A stretch of DNA of 64,000 nucleotides from assembly GCF_003044935.1 (NCBI RefSeq), contig NZ_POXP01000002.1:1-64000 (forward strand). Reading direction: 5' to 3'. Made by a program: the position numbers and the translations under genes. The notes below the pieces were generated by a model that saw only the letters and a list, made by a program, of their open reading frames with translations, did no database searches and was not told the origin of the DNA. Origin of the DNA: Neisseria subflava. GTDB taxonomy: Bacteria; Pseudomonadota; Gammaproteobacteria; Burkholderiales; Neisseriaceae. Shown here one piece after another: positions 1 to 9,284 of the stretch. How positions within the stretch are numbered: position 1 is the stretch's first letter; every line of letters begins with the position of its first letter.

Positions 1-301
1 TGGTATGGGTACCGTCACCATTATCTACAACTTCACCTGTGATGCTGTCGCCTTTGTCGCCTTTAGCGCCGGCTGCACCAGTGTCACCTTTATCGCCTTT
101 AGCACCGGCTGCACCAGTGTCACCTTTGTCGCCTTTAGCGCCGGCTGCGCCAGTAGCGCCGTCTTTACCATCTTTACCGTTTTTACCGTCTTTAACGATA
201 GTAGTAGTGACTGAGCCATCACCTAGATTAGTAATAGTGATGGTATGGGTACCGTCACCATTATCTACAACTTCACCTGTGATGCTGTCGCCTTTGTCGC
301 C
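1..301 (-). repeat. 240-bp collagen-plus-spacer module repeated in the adhesin stalk
   Basis: Bases 1-60 are identical to bases 241-300, giving a period of exactly 240 bp. Each module codes a spacer (TGEVVDNGDGTHTITI, then DGSVTTTIV), a KDGKNGKDGKDG link and a short collagen segment. A diverged copy of the same spacer lies at about 1440-1545. The repeat may continue to the left of the window. Confidence 0.85.
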
Positions 302-3300
302 TTTGTCGCCTTTAGCGCCGGCTGCGCCAGTGTCACCTTTATCGCCTTTAGCACCGGCTGCGCCAGTGTCACCTTTGTCGCCTTTAGCGCCGGCTGCGCC
401 AGTGTCACCTTTGTCGCCTTTAGCGCCGGCTGCGCCAGTGTCACCTTTGTCGCCTTTAGCGCCGGCTGCGCCAGTGTCACCTTTATCGCCTTTAGCACCG
501 GCTGCACCAGTGTCACCTTTGTCGCCTTTAGCGCCGGCTGCACCAGTGTCACCTTTGTCGCCTTTTTCGCCTTTAGCGCCGGCTGCACCAGTATCACCTT
601 TGTCGCCTTTAGCGCCGGCTGCGCCAGTGTCACCTTTATCGCCTTTGTCGCCTTTAGCGCCGGCTTCGCCAGTGTCACCTTTATCGCCTTTGTCGCCTTT
701 AGCGCCGGCTTCGCCAGTGTCACCTTTATCGCCTTTGTCGCCTTTAGCGCCGGCTGCACCAGTGTCACCTTTATCGCCTTTAGCGCCGGCTGCACCAGTA
801 TCACCTTTGTCGCCTTTGTCGCCTTTAGCACCGGCTGCGCCAGTGTCACCTTTGTCACCTTTGTCGCCTTTAGCGCCGGCTGCACCAGTGTCACCTTTAT
901 CGCCTTTAGCACCGGCTGCACCAGTATCACCTTTGTCGCCTTTAGCGCCGGCTGCACCAGTGTCACCTTTGTCGCCTTTGTCGCCTTTTTCGCCTTTAGC
1001 GCCAGCTGCGCCAGTGTCGCCTTTAGCGCCGGCTGCACCAGTATCACCTTTGTCGCCTTTATCGCCTTTAGCGCCGGCTGCACCAGTATCACCTTTGTCG
1101 CCTTTAGCACCGGCTGCGCCAGTGTCACCTTTGTCACCTTTGTCACCTTTGTCGCCTTTAGCGCCGGCTGCACCAGTGTCACCTTTATCGCCTTTAGCAC
1201 CGGCTGCACCAGTGTCACCTTTGTCGCCTTTAGCGCCGGCTGCACCAGTGTCACCTTTGTCGCCTTTTTCGCCTTTAGCGCCGGCTGCACCAGTGTCACC
1301 TTTATCGCCTTTGTCGCCTTTAGCGCCGGCTGCGCCAGTATCACCTTTGTCGCCTTTAGCGCCGGCTGCACCAGTGTCACCTTTGTCGCCTTTAGCGCCG
1401 GCTGCACCAGTAGCACCGTCTTTACCATCTTTACCGTTTTTACCGTCTTTAACGATGGTAGTAGTTACTGAGCCATCACTTTCATCAATAATAGTGATGG
1501 TATGAGTACCGTCGTTGTTATTTACAACTGTACCAGTGACGCCGCTGCCTTTTTCGCCAGTATCACCTTTTTCGCCGGTATCGCCTTTAGGGCCAGCAGG
1601 ACCGGTATCGCCTTTTTCGCCTTTAGCACCAGGTGCGCCGGTAGCACCAGTAGAACCACCACCAATTACGCTCAGGGTGTATTCGTTAGAGCCGTTTGAG
1701 GTCATTGTCAAACCGTTACCGGCGATCAGTTTCAGGGTGTTATTGGCATTTGATTTAGGATCGTATGTGTATCTACCTACATCTGGTGAGCTACCGCTGC
1801 CATTGTGGCCTGAGAATACAAACGGATTCAGGTTTTCGATGCGGTTTGCAACAGCGTACAATTGAGAGCCGTTGATTGCATCGGTAGAAGTTGAAGAGAT
1901 ACGACCTGCAGCAACGTTTTGGATTTGACGTTCTTTACCTTCAGAACCTACAGACAATACTGCGCCGTTACCCAAACCGCTGGTTGCGCCTGCGAAACCA
2001 CCGTAAGTGTAGCCGCGAACAGTAGCGCTGTTAGTAGGTGCGAAGTTGCTGGTTGTAGAGCCGTTACCCAGAGCTACGCTGTTTTCGATAGTAGATTTAG
2101 CTTCTGTACCCAAAGCCAGAGTGTTTTTGGCTGTTGCTTGAGCACCGTTACCCAGAGCAGTTGCATATTCACCACCATTGGCTTGAGCACCACGGCCCAA
2201 TGCGATGGCTTGTTGTGAAGTGGCTTGGCTTTGTACGCCCAAAGCTACTGAGTATTTACCTGTTGCTTGAGCAGCAGGACCGAATGCAGAAGCAGAAATA
2301 CCGTCGGCTACAGAACCGCGACCGATTGCTACGGCAGAACCTTGTTTAGCTTTAGCGTCGCCACCCAATGCTACTGCGCCGTTTGCCAGGGCTTGAGAAC
2401 GTTGGCCGATAGCAGTTGCTACGATACCGGTTGCTTGAGCATTAGTACCGATTGCCATAGCTGAACCGGCATTATTAGCACCCACAACACCATCACCATC
2501 AGCACCAGTAGAGGTACCATCAGCTTTTGCTTCAAAACCTACAGCAACGTCAGCAGCTTGGTTAGCAACTGCGGCACTACCATGAGCAATAGAGTTACTA
2601 CCCAAAGCTTGAGTTGTAAAACCTGTTGCAACAGAATAAGCACCACTTGCTTTCGCTGCAGTACCTGTTGCAATTGAGCGTCCACCAGTAGCAGAAGCAC
2701 GCAAACCTACAGCAATGTCATTTACCTGACTTGCACTGGCTTTGTTACCAACAGCAACAGCATTATCACCAGCTGCAGTAGAGTCATAACCAGCAGCAAC
2801 TGCAGAAGAACCAGAAGCATTAGATGATTTACCTACGGCAACAGTAGCTGGACCAGATGCTTTTGATTGAGAACCAAAAGCAAGAGACTCACCACCGGTA
2901 GCTTGAGCTTGCTTACCAATAGCTACATCCATATCTTTGCTAGATGTTGCCTCTCTACCGATCGCAACAGAATCAATAGACTGATTAGTTGCACCAAAAC
3001 CAATTGCAACACCATTTTCTTTAGTTGCATTTGCGTCTTTACCAATAGCTACTGCCTTATCTCCAGTACCAGTTGCATTAGTACCAACAGCAATTGCGTC
3101 ATGAGAGACTACATTGTTACCTTCGTTTCTATAAGTATTTGCATCAGTACCAATATTGATATTGTTGAAACCTAGCTCTACCGTCTTCCGATTTTTATCA
3201 TTAGACTTAATAGTAATTGTACTGTTATCCACATCCACACCTGCCTGAGCAGCACCAGAAGCCATCAAGGCACCTGCAGCAACCACTACAGCAGCTACGG

Positions 3301-3409
3301 CTTTACGCTTGTCAGAAGCGGATTTTTTGCCGTGTGCATGGCTGATTTCAGAAACCGCGGTCCATGTCTGGGTCGCGTGGTTCCAAATGACTTTAAAGAC
3401 TTTATTCAT
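1..3409 (-). CDS. Trimeric autotransporter adhesin with collagen-like stalk, 3' end outside the window
   Basis: At least 1,136 residues are encoded; the C-terminal anchor lies beyond the left edge. The start MNKVFKVIWNHATQTWTAVS is the extended signal peptide region typical of type V secretion, followed by a signal peptide ending near GAAQA (about residue 54). Residues about 90-470 are YadA-type head repeats of the AVAIGxxAxAxG kind. A neck motif follows (ISSTSTDAINGSQLYAVANR, near residue 515). From about residue 594 the stalk holds Gly-X-Y collagen repeats: a short segment, a block of roughly 380 residues, and a further block. They are separated by about 30-residue spacers with DGTHTIT and DGSVTTTIV motifs. 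Trimeric autotransporters are surface adhesins; the ligand cannot be read from the sequence. AGGA lies upstream of the ATG. No in-frame stop was found in the parts translated. Confident on family and frame. Confidence 0.93.
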   Translation of the reverse strand, partial: MNKVFKVIWNHATQTWTAVSEISHAHGKKSASDKRKAVAAVVVAAGALMASGAAQAGVDVDNSTITIKSNDKNRKTVELGFNNINIGTDANTYRNEGNNVVSHDAIAVGTNATGTGDKAVAIGKDANATKENGVAIGFGATNQSIDSVAIGREATSSKDMDVAIGKQAQATGGESLAFGSQSKASGPATVAVGKSSNASGSSAVAAGYDSTAAGDNAVAVGNKASASQVNDIAVGLRASATGGRSIATGTAAKASGAYSVATGFTTQALGSNSIAHGSAAVANQAADVAVGFEAKADGTSTGADGDGVVGANNAGSAMAIGTNAQATGIVATAIGQRSQALANGAVALGGDAKAKQGSAVAIGRGSVADGISASAFGPAAQATGKYSVALGVQSQATSQQAIALGRGAQANGGEYATALGNGAQATAKNTLALGTEAKSTIENSVALGNGSTTSNFAPTNSATVRGYTYGGFAGATSGLGNGAVLSVGSEGKERQIQNVAAGRISSTSTDAINGSQLYAVANRIENLNPFVFSGHNGSGSSPDVGRYTYDPKSNANNTLKLIAGNGLTMTSNGSNEYTLSVIGGGSTGATGAPGAKGEKGDTGPAGPKGDTGEKGDTGEKGSGVTGTVVNNNDGTHTITIIDESDGSVTTTIVKDGKNGKDGKDGATGAAGAKGDKGDTGAAGAKGDKGDTGAAGAKGDKGDKGDTGAAGAKGEKGDKGDTGAAGAKGDKGDTGAAGAKGDKGDTGAAGAKGDKGDKGDKGDTGAAGAKGDKGDTGAAGAKGDKGDKGDTGAAGAKGDTGAAGAKGEKGDKGDKGDTGAAGAKGDKGDTGAAGAKGDKGDTGAAGAKGDKGDKGDTGAAGAKGDKGDKGDTGAAGAKGDKGDTGAAGAKGDKGDKGDTGEAGAKGDKGDKGDTGEAGAKGDKGDKGDTGAAGAKGDKGDTGAAGAKGEKGDKGDTGAAGAKGDKGDTGAAGAKGDKGDTGAAGAKGDKGDTGAAGAKGDKGDTGAAGAKGDKGDTGAAGAKGDKGDTGAAGAKGDKGDKGDSITGEVVDNGDGTHTITITNLGDGSVTTTIVKDGKNGKDGKDGATGAAGAKGDKGDTGAAGAKGDKGDTGAAGAKGDKGDSITGEVVDNGDGTHT
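286..1424 (-). repeat. Collagen-type tandem repeat block (36-bp unit plus 9-bp insertions)
   Basis: The block repeats a 36-bp unit that reads GDKGDTGAAGAK on the minus strand. Extra 9-bp GDK, GDT or GEK triplets occur irregularly. Neighbouring units are nearly identical, differing mainly at gcg/gca, aga/aca-type third positions. All length changes seen are multiples of 9 bp, so the collagen frame is kept. This pattern is what slipped-strand or recombinational copy-number change would leave. Confidence 0.9.
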
Positions 3410-3651
3410 ATCGATTTTCCTGTAAGGGGTTTGATTTCTTTCGGGACGTTTGCTCGGCCATAAACCGCTTGCCCATACATATGCCGCACTTCAGAGTCTC
3501 CCCTTTATGCGGTTTTACGTCGTAATCTCTTGTATGCAATTCCCGTGCCAAAAGTTTCCACTCGGCCGAATGGCAGCTAAATTCCTGTTTTAAGGGATTT
3601 TATGCTGATACATTTTGGGAAGCTTGTGAAGTTTGGGAAACGATGTGCCGT

Positions 3652-3694
3652 TTTTTGTCAGCTTGTTTCTTAACAAGTCACTTTTTGTCAGCTT
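3652..3694. repeat. 13-bp direct repeats flanking a hairpin in the adhesin leader
   Basis: TTTTTGTCAGCTT occurs at 3652-3664 and again at 3682-3694, a 30-bp period. Between them lies an inverted repeat CTTGTT/AACAAG (3662-3667 and 3672-3677, 4-nt loop). It would be in the untranslated leader if the promoter at 3726-3753 is used. It may be a repressor site or an RNA structure. The rest of 3410-4089 shows no gene and is AT-rich. Confidence 0.4.
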
Positions 3695-3725
3695 CTTTCA
3701 ATGCATTCGGAATCCTTGTCCAAAT

Positions 3726-3753
3726 TTTATATGCGTTTGGTTTTACAAATCAA
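3726..3753 (-). promoter_or_regulatory. Candidate promoter of the autotransporter adhesin
   Basis: On the minus strand TTGATT (3753-3748) is followed after 16 bp by TATAAA (3731-3726). Transcription from here would give a 5' leader of about 310 nt before the ATG at 3409. The match is by eye only. Confidence 0.45.
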
Positions 3754-4089
3754 CTCTTCCGATAAAGTGTTATTTTTTCGCCCTCAACGGTCATGCTGGT
3801 TAGATTTACTTGTTGCTTTTTTTAAACGATTTTTCTAGCTATATGATTTTTATTGAAATTTTTAAACAATAATGATTATTAAATAATATGTTAACAGGAT
3901 AGTTATTTTAGTGATAGATTTAGATGTCAGCTTTTATTTAGAGAATTAATGAGATTTGTATCGAAGATCGGTTTGAAACGTGTAACGGGTTTATATCGCC
4001 TGTTTTCAGACGGCCTTTGACGTTTCCTAACATATAAATAGTGAACAAATGATACGAATTTATGCGCTATTAAGCCGATAGACAGCGTT

Positions 4090-4116
4090 AAAAAGGCAAG
4101 TGTAAAACTTGCCTTT
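4090..4116 (-). terminator. Rho-independent terminator after the small lipoprotein gene
   Basis: A 7-bp stem GGCAAGT/ACTTGCC (4095-4101 and 4107-4113, 5-nt loop) is followed on the minus strand by a short T run. It lies 58 bp beyond the stop of the 42-residue lipoprotein. Confidence 0.7.
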
Positions 4117-4173
4117 ACGTTTGGGATTTGTTTGTTCTTTATTGTAGAAAACTGTGTTGTTTTTCAGACGGCC

Positions 4174-4302
4174 TTACCAACGGAATGTTTGGGTCACACC
4201 TGCGGAAGCGCCGTTGTTGCCGGCATAGCCGTAGCCGCCGGTATGGCTGGAGGCGCAGGCGGTGAGTGTGGCGAGGGTGAGGATGAGGAGGATGTGTTTC
4301 AT
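4174..4302 (-). CDS. Small putative lipoprotein, 42 residues
   Basis: The reading frame MKHILLILTLATLTAC... gives a short hydrophobic signal followed by the lipobox LTAC with Cys16. The mature part is only about 27 residues, rich in Gly, Ala, Ser and Tyr, ending TQTFRW. A stem-loop terminator follows at 4090-4116, and a DUS half-site overlaps the stop. It is short enough that automatic gene callers could miss it. The Shine-Dalgarno is weak (AGAGA). I do not recognise the family. A lipidated cell-envelope peptide is inferred from the signal alone. Confidence 0.6.
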   Translation of the reverse strand: MKHILLILTLATLTACASSHTGGYGYAGNNGASAGVTQTFRW

Positions 4303-4428
4303 GTTTTTTCTCTGAGTGGGTTGGTTTTAGACTTTTGTGGCGTTGCGTTGCTGCATGAATCGGACGGGCTGGGGCTTGGTTGCTTTGTCCTGATTTGTAG
4401 TTAGGCCGCTAAATTGTTTGATGATTGA

Positions 4429-4485
4429 AAAGGCCGTCTGAAAACGGGTTTCATGATATTGAAACTTTGTTTTCAGACGGCCTTT
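4429..4485 (-). terminator. Inverted DUS pair, terminator of purH
   Basis: AAAGGCCGTCTGAAAAC (4429-4445) and its exact complement (4469-4485) form a 17-bp stem 16 bp beyond the purH stop. Confidence 0.75.
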
Positions 4486-4501
4486 ATTTTATATCAGCTT
4501 A

Positions 4502-6082
4502 TTAGTGGCGGAAATGGCGAATACCCGTTACCACCATCGCAATACCGTGTTCGTCCGCTGCGTCAAAGACTTCTTGGTCGCGCATGGAGCCTGCGGGGTG
4601 GATGATGGCTTTGATGCCCTGCTCGGCAATGACATCTACGCCGTCGCGGAATGGGAAGAAGGCATCGGAAGCGGCACAGGCGCCGTTTAAGTCTAAGCCT
4701 GCGTCCTGCGCTTTACGGGCGGCGATACGGGTGCTGTCCACGCGGCTCATTTGGCCTGCGCCGATGCCGTAGGTTTGGCCGCCTTTGCCGAAGACGATGG
4801 CGTTGGATTTGACGTATTTGGCGACGTTCCAGACAAACATCAGGTCGTTCCATTCTTGCTCGGTCGGTTGGCGTTTGGAGACGACTTTCAAATCGGCGCG
4901 GTTAAGGCGGTGGATGTCGGGGGTTTGTACCAACAGTCCGCCGCCGACGCGTTTGAGTTCAAAGCGGTTGGCATCTGCTTCAAGCGGCACTTCCAATACG
5001 CGCACGTTTTTCTTGGCGGCGGCGATTTCGAGGGCTTCGGCGGTAAACTTCGGCGCCATGAGGACTTCCATAAATTGGTTGTCGGTAATTTGTTTGACGG
5101 TTGCGCCGTCCACTTCGCGGTTGAAGGCGATGATACCGCCGAATGCGCTGGTGGTATCGGTAGCGTAGGCGAGTTTGTAGGCGGTCAAGGTATCGGCTGC
5201 AACGGCAACGCCGCACGGATTGGCGTGTTTCACGATCACGCAGGCCGGCACGTCAAAGGATTTGACGGCTTCCCATGCGGCATCTGCATCGGCGATGTTG
5301 TTGTAAGACAATTCTTTGCCTTGCAGCTGTTTGTAGGCGGAAAGGCTGCCTGCGGCGGGGTAAATATCGCGGTAGAACGCGGCTCGTTGGTGCGGATTTT
5401 CGCCGTAGCGCATGTCTTGCACTTTAATCCAGCTTTGGTTGAACTGGCTTGGGAATTCGCCGATTTGGGGCTGGCCGCTTAAGACGTCGTCTGAAAGCGA
5501 AGTCAGGTAGTTGGAAATCATGCCGTCGTATTGGGCGGTATGGCTGAATGCTTTGCGTGAGAGGTTGAAACGGGTTTTGTCGCTCAATGCGCCGTTGTTG
5601 GCTTCGAGTTCGGCGGCGATGACCGGAAAATCGGCGGTATCGGTAACGATGGCGACGTGTTTCCAGTTTTTCGCGGCAGAACGCACCATGGTCGGGCCGC
5701 CGATGTCGATGTTTTCAATCGCGTCTTCCAGTGTGCAGTTTGGTTTGGCGATGGTGGCGGCGAAGGGGTAGAGGTTGACGCACACGAGATCGATGTTGCC
5801 GATGTCGTGCTCTTCCATCTTGGCGACGTGTTCGTCCAAATCGCGACGTCCGAGTATGCCGCCGTGGATTTTCGGATGCAGGGTTTTCACGCGGCCGTCG
5901 AGCATTTCGGGGAAGCCGGTATAGTCGGCAACTTCGATAACGGGGACGCCTGCATCAGCCAAGAGCTTTGCTGTACCGCCGGTAGAGAGGATTTCAACAC
6001 CGAGCTTGGTCAGGGTTTGTGCAAATTCGACTGCGCCTGTCTTGTCGGATAGGCTGATCAGGGCGCGTTTGATGGAAGACAT
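4502..6082 (-). CDS. purH: Bifunctional AICAR formyltransferase / IMP cyclohydrolase
   Basis: This 526-residue cytosolic enzyme catalyses the last two steps of purine synthesis: formylation of AICAR with 10-formyl-THF, then ring closure to IMP. The N-terminal third has the cyclohydrolase fold ([14 protein letters not shown] start, [10 protein letters not shown]). The C-terminal part is the formyltransferase domain, with the KHANPCG motif at about residues 283-289. Length is normal for the family. It is a single-gene unit with its own inverted DUS terminator. Several DUS-free intergenic bases (6083-6200) upstream should hold its promoter. Confidence 0.97.
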   Translation of the reverse strand: MSSIKRALISLSDKTGAVEFAQTLTKLGVEILSTGGTAKLLADAGVPVIEVADYTGFPEMLDGRVKTLHPKIHGGILGRRDLDEHVAKMEEHDIGNIDLVCVNLYPFAATIAKPNCTLEDAIENIDIGGPTMVRSAAKNWKHVAIVTDTADFPVIAAELEANNGALSDKTRFNLSRKAFSHTAQYDGMISNYLTSLSDDVLSGQPQIGEFPSQFNQSWIKVQDMRYGENPHQRAAFYRDIYPAAGSLSAYKQLQGKELSYNNIADADAAWEAVKSFDVPACVIVKHANPCGVAVAADTLTAYKLAYATDTTSAFGGIIAFNREVDGATVKQITDNQFMEVLMAPKFTAEALEIAAAKKNVRVLEVPLEADANRFELKRVGGGLLVQTPDIHRLNRADLKVVSKRQPTEQEWNDLMFVWNVAKYVKSNAIVFGKGGQTYGIGAGQMSRVDSTRIAARKAQDAGLDLNGACAASDAFFPFRDGVDVIAEQGIKAIIHPAGSMRDQEVFDAADEHGIAMVVTGIRHFRH

Positions 6083-6200
6083 TTGGATTTCCTTTGTTGA
6101 AGGTTTAATCGATATGGGATGAATTTTCAGGGCGGTATTATCCGCTATTTTTGCCTTTTTGGCAGTAGGTTTTTATAGATATTGTTGACAATTTTATTGT

Positions 6201-6238
6201 AAAAGGCCGTCTGAAACTTGGTTTCAGACGGCCTTTTG
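6201..6238 (-). terminator. Inverted DUS pair, terminator of the ClC gene
   Basis: A perfect AAAAGGCCGTCTGAAAC stem (6201-6238) has a very short loop and flanking A/T runs. It lies just after the stop at 6246. Confidence 0.75.
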
Positions 6239-6245
6239 CTTTTGC

Positions 6246-7472
6246 CTATTTAAATCCCATTTTCTTTGCCACCCATACTGCGCCTGCCATGCCTGTACAT
6301 AATGGCATGAGTAAGGCAACGGGGGCGTAGGTTAGCTCCAAAATAAAGGCTATGGCTGTCAAGGGCATTTTGAGGGAAACACCGAGGAAAACGGCGGCGC
6401 CGACAACGGCCGCGCTTTCGGAGGACATTTCTGGGAAAACGCCGTTCCACGCGGCTGCGGCGGCAAAGGCGATGGTACTGCCGAGCATCATGGACGGGGT
6501 AATCAGGCCGCCGTATGCACCTGCCACCAGCGCCATCAAGACGACCAGCCATTTGACGGCGGTCAGCTCAAGGCTGTGTTGCCAGTCGGTCAATCCGCCA
6601 AAGGTCAGTTGGTTACCTGCTTTGCCGTTGCCCAAAATTTCGGGAAACCAAACGGCAATCGCGCCGATGAGTGCAAACATACAGACGGCCAAGGGAATGA
6701 TTTTGATGTTGTCGCGCTTGATGAAGGGGAATTTTTGGGCGGTGCGCTGGAAAAAGACGGCGGTTGCGCCCAGTATCGGTCCGATGATGGCGGAAAACCA
6801 AAGTAATGATGTGTTGATGGAAAGGTTGGTTGGATGATATTGCTGCACGTCGCCCAAGCCGATGCGTGCGACAGCGGTGGCGATGACGGAAGTCAGCAAT
6901 GCGGCGGCGACGGCTTGCTGCGTCCACAAGCCAAGCATGGCTTCGAGGATAAAAAGTGTGGAGGCGAGCGGCACGTTATACACAGCCGCCAAACCTGCAC
7001 CTGAGGCGCAAGCAATGACCAGCCTTGCGTCGTCTTCGCTCAACCCGAAACGGTTGACGCCTACTGAAGCAAAGGCAGCAGTCATTTCGCGCGGCGCAAC
7101 TTCGCGACCGAGCGGCGAGCCAAGCCCGACGGTAATGATTTGCAACAGGGCATGGCTGACGGTTTCAAAAAACGGAAAACCGGCAAGCGGATTTTTAACC
7201 ACGGCTTTAATGCTCGGTTGCGGCCTGCCGTAGCGTTTGAGCAACCACCACCCCAAGCCGACCACCACGCCGCAAAAGGCCATCACGCCGATACGTCGCT
7301 CTGGACTTGCCTGCGATACGCCCTCTCGGAATGAAACGTATAGGCCGTCTGAACCGTAACCATAGGCAAGATGTTGAATTGTATGCATGATTTCGGTTAA
7401 TACAATGCCGACCATGCCGCCGATAATGCCGGTAATGATGAGGGCGACCCAAAGTTTATGCGTTTCTTTCAC
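6246..7472 (-). CDS. ClC-family chloride channel or H+/Cl- exchanger
   Basis: The 408-residue protein is an integral inner-membrane protein with many hydrophobic segments. It carries the ClC selectivity motif as GSPLGREVAPRE at about residue 117; the usual form is GxxxGREGP, so the final Gly-Pro is Val-Ala-Pro here. A further conserved GAAVFLGVSLKMPLTAI segment is near the C-terminus. No CBS domains are present, so this is the short bacterial form. The family moves chloride or fluoride; which one is not clear from the sequence. Confidence 0.88.
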   Translation of the reverse strand: MKETHKLWVALIITGIIGGMVGIVLTEIMHTIQHLAYGYGSDGLYVSFREGVSQASPERRIGVMAFCGVVVGLGWWLLKRYGRPQPSIKAVVKNPLAGFPFFETVSHALLQIITVGLGSPLGREVAPREMTAAFASVGVNRFGLSEDDARLVIACASGAGLAAVYNVPLASTLFILEAMLGLWTQQAVAAALLTSVIATAVARIGLGDVQQYHPTNLSINTSLLWFSAIIGPILGATAVFFQRTAQKFPFIKRDNIKIIPLAVCMFALIGAIAVWFPEILGNGKAGNQLTFGGLTDWQHSLELTAVKWLVVLMALVAGAYGGLITPSMMLGSTIAFAAAAAWNGVFPEMSSESAAVVGAAVFLGVSLKMPLTAIAFILELTYAPVALLMPLCTGMAGAVWVAKKMGFK

Positions 7473-7523
7473 GGGATTTGACTTGAGGTAGTAGTGGTTT
7501 GATAAAAGCGTTTTTCAAGGAAA

Positions 7524-8342
7524 CTATTGTCCGCCTAAGGGATAGTTTTTGGGGGCAACGTGGGTTTTGCCGTTATAAGGGAAAATATATTTCTGATTTT
7601 TATAATTTTTCTTTCCTGATACGCCGCTGAGTTTTGCAGTCAACGCCCATACGCCGGATACGGCAGGACGGCTTTTGTCAAAAGCAATTTTGGCTTCCAG
7701 GCTGGTATATCTGTTTTTGCAGTCTCGTTTTTCATGCCCTTTCCATTCATCGCAATCGCCAAAATATGCGCCGTTATCGTTACCGTTGATAATTAAGCTT
7801 TTACGGACACGGTTGCTATTATCGGTAAACAGGAAATTTTCTCCGGTTGTCGTTTCACCCTGACCGGTATAACCTGACTCGACAGTGTAGCCCCAGTTCT
7901 GCTCACCCATCTGGACAAACCGCCAATCCTTATTCTCCGGCACATCCCCCCATGCGCCAATTTCATCGCTTCCATGTTGTTTGATTGCCCACTTTCCGTC
8001 TGTTTTTTCCAAAACAAACAATTCCGCCAGACCCGAAGAAGCATGCGCGTCCTGTTTTACTTTTTGTTGCATATCGTAGGCAAAACCTGTGTACAACACA
8101 TAGCGCGTGGCTTTGCCGTTGCGCGTTACGGCATGGTCGGCAACGGGTTTCATGCAATACATAATATTGTCAGATACTGTCTCACTGTCTTTCGGCGGCT
8201 TGGCGAGCTGGCATTTGTGCGCGGCAAGCGGTCGGTTGTAATACTTGGCAATGACGGCTTGTACGGCGGCTTTATCGTTATCGGGTGCAGCCGACGCCAA
8301 GATAGGGCAGGCAAGCAAAAGCAGGGAGATAATGTGTTTCAT
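7524..8342 (-). CDS. Secreted protein of unknown function
   Basis: The 272-residue protein begins MKHIISLLLLACPILASAAP, a clear Sec signal peptide with cleavage after ASA. The mature protein is soluble and rich in Lys, Gly and Tyr. It has four cysteines (in KCQL, YCMK, GDCDEW and RDCKN), which could form two disulfides in the periplasm. No known domain is recognised. It lies between the ClC gene and an EamA transporter without a shared operon signal. Confidence 0.75.
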   Translation of the reverse strand: MKHIISLLLLACPILASAAPDNDKAAVQAVIAKYYNRPLAAHKCQLAKPPKDSETVSDNIMYCMKPVADHAVTRNGKATRYVLYTGFAYDMQQKVKQDAHASSGLAELFVLEKTDGKWAIKQHGSDEIGAWGDVPENKDWRFVQMGEQNWGYTVESGYTGQGETTTGENFLFTDNSNRVRKSLIINGNDNGAYFGDCDEWKGHEKRDCKNRYTSLEAKIAFDKSRPAVSGVWALTAKLSGVSGKKNYKNQKYIFPYNGKTHVAPKNYPLGGQ

Positions 8343-8390
8343 AGAAATTTTCCCAAAATGTTTTATTGAAAAAAGATACTGCTTACTTCA

Positions 8391-8417
8391 GGCCGTCTGA
8401 AACCGTTTTCAGACGGC
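8391..8417. repeat. Inverted DUS pair overlapping the EamA stop codon
   Basis: GCCGTCTGAAA (8392-8402) pairs with TTTCAGACGGC (8407-8417). A T run follows on the plus strand only, so it is a poor terminator for the minus-strand gene. Confidence 0.6.
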
Positions 8418-9284
8418 TTTTTTGTGTTTGTTGCTGACACGCGCCAACATACCGGCGACAAAAGTGGACGCAATAACGACGGTAATGCCCATCGCAGACA
8501 TAGCGCTTAAATGTTCGCCCAAAATTAACACCGCCATGATAACGCCGATGACCGGCTCAAGCGAAATCAGTAGGCCGGATACGTTGGCAGGGACTTTGTT
8601 CATGCCTTTGTTCCACAACAGATAGGCAAGCCAGCTGCAACCGATCCCCATATATAAAATCGACAGCGTACCGCCCCATGACCAGTTGATTTGATAACTG
8701 TCTGCCAACACCAGCGAAAACGGCAGACACAACACCGCCGCCACCGCCATGGAAGCCACGGTAAATGCAGGCGCACCGATACGGGCAACCATCTGCTGGC
8801 TCGGACGTATCACGCCTGCAAAACCCAATCCCGCAAGCAAAATCAACAGACAGCCGAACCAGTCAATCGTACCGCCCTCTTCCGCGCCGCCCATTACCAT
8901 CATGCCCACGCCGACAAACGCCGCCGTACCGCAAATCCAGTGGTAAATTTTCGCTTTGTCGTTGAAAAAGAAATGACCGACAAAAACCACCAGCAAAGGC
9001 TCCAACCCCACCATGGTAACCGCGCTGGCGGCAGACGTGTATTTCAAACCGATAAACTGGAGCATCAAAACGACAACGTAGTTGACAAAGGAAATCCACA
9101 ACAACGGCTTCCACTCGCTCCGCGGAATCCTACCCAAATGACGGCGGCACGACGGCAGTACCATCAACGCGGCAATCAACAACCGTGCCTCAACCATCAG
9201 CGCAGGGTCGATCATCTCGTAAGAATACTTGGCAGCGATAAAAGAGCTGCCCCAAATCAGCAGGGCAAGTATTTGATAGAACAT
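8409..9284 (-). CDS. EamA/DMT-family transporter
   Basis: The 291-residue inner-membrane protein has ten predicted hydrophobic segments arranged as two EamA repeats (first GSSFIAAKYSYE, second ISLEPVIGVIMAVLILGEHL). This is the drug/metabolite transporter superfamily; substrate unknown. The last codons and the TGA stop are supplied by a DUS (AAAGCCGTCTGA read as K-A-V-stop). The uptake sequence is therefore part of the coding region, and the pair partner lies at 8391-8402. Confidence 0.88.
   Translation of the reverse strand: MFYQILALLIWGSSFIAAKYSYEMIDPALMVEARLLIAALMVLPSCRRHLGRIPRSEWKPLLWISFVNYVVVLMLQFIGLKYTSAASAVTMVGLEPLLVVFVGHFFFNDKAKIYHWICGTAAFVGVGMMVMGGAEEGGTIDWFGCLLILLAGLGFAGVIRPSQQMVARIGAPAFTVASMAVAAVLCLPFSLVLADSYQINWSWGGTLSILYMGIGCSWLAYLLWNKGMNKVPANVSGLLISLEPVIGVIMAVLILGEHLSAMSAMGITVVIASTFVAGMLARVSNKHKKAV

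Noticed and set aside
1-1424. CRISPR array
   Set aside because: The repeats are direct units coding collagen triplets, without unique spacers.
39-1505. Long plus-strand frame of LSPLAPAAPV repeats (488 residues), and other long frames over the same stretch on both strands
   Set aside because: They are antisense or shifted readings of the collagen repeats. The true minus-strand frame keeps Gly at every third position and starts with an extended signal peptide.
4751-5482. Plus-strand frame of 243 residues inside purH
   Set aside because: It is the complement of a confidently identified conserved gene and has no domain of its own.
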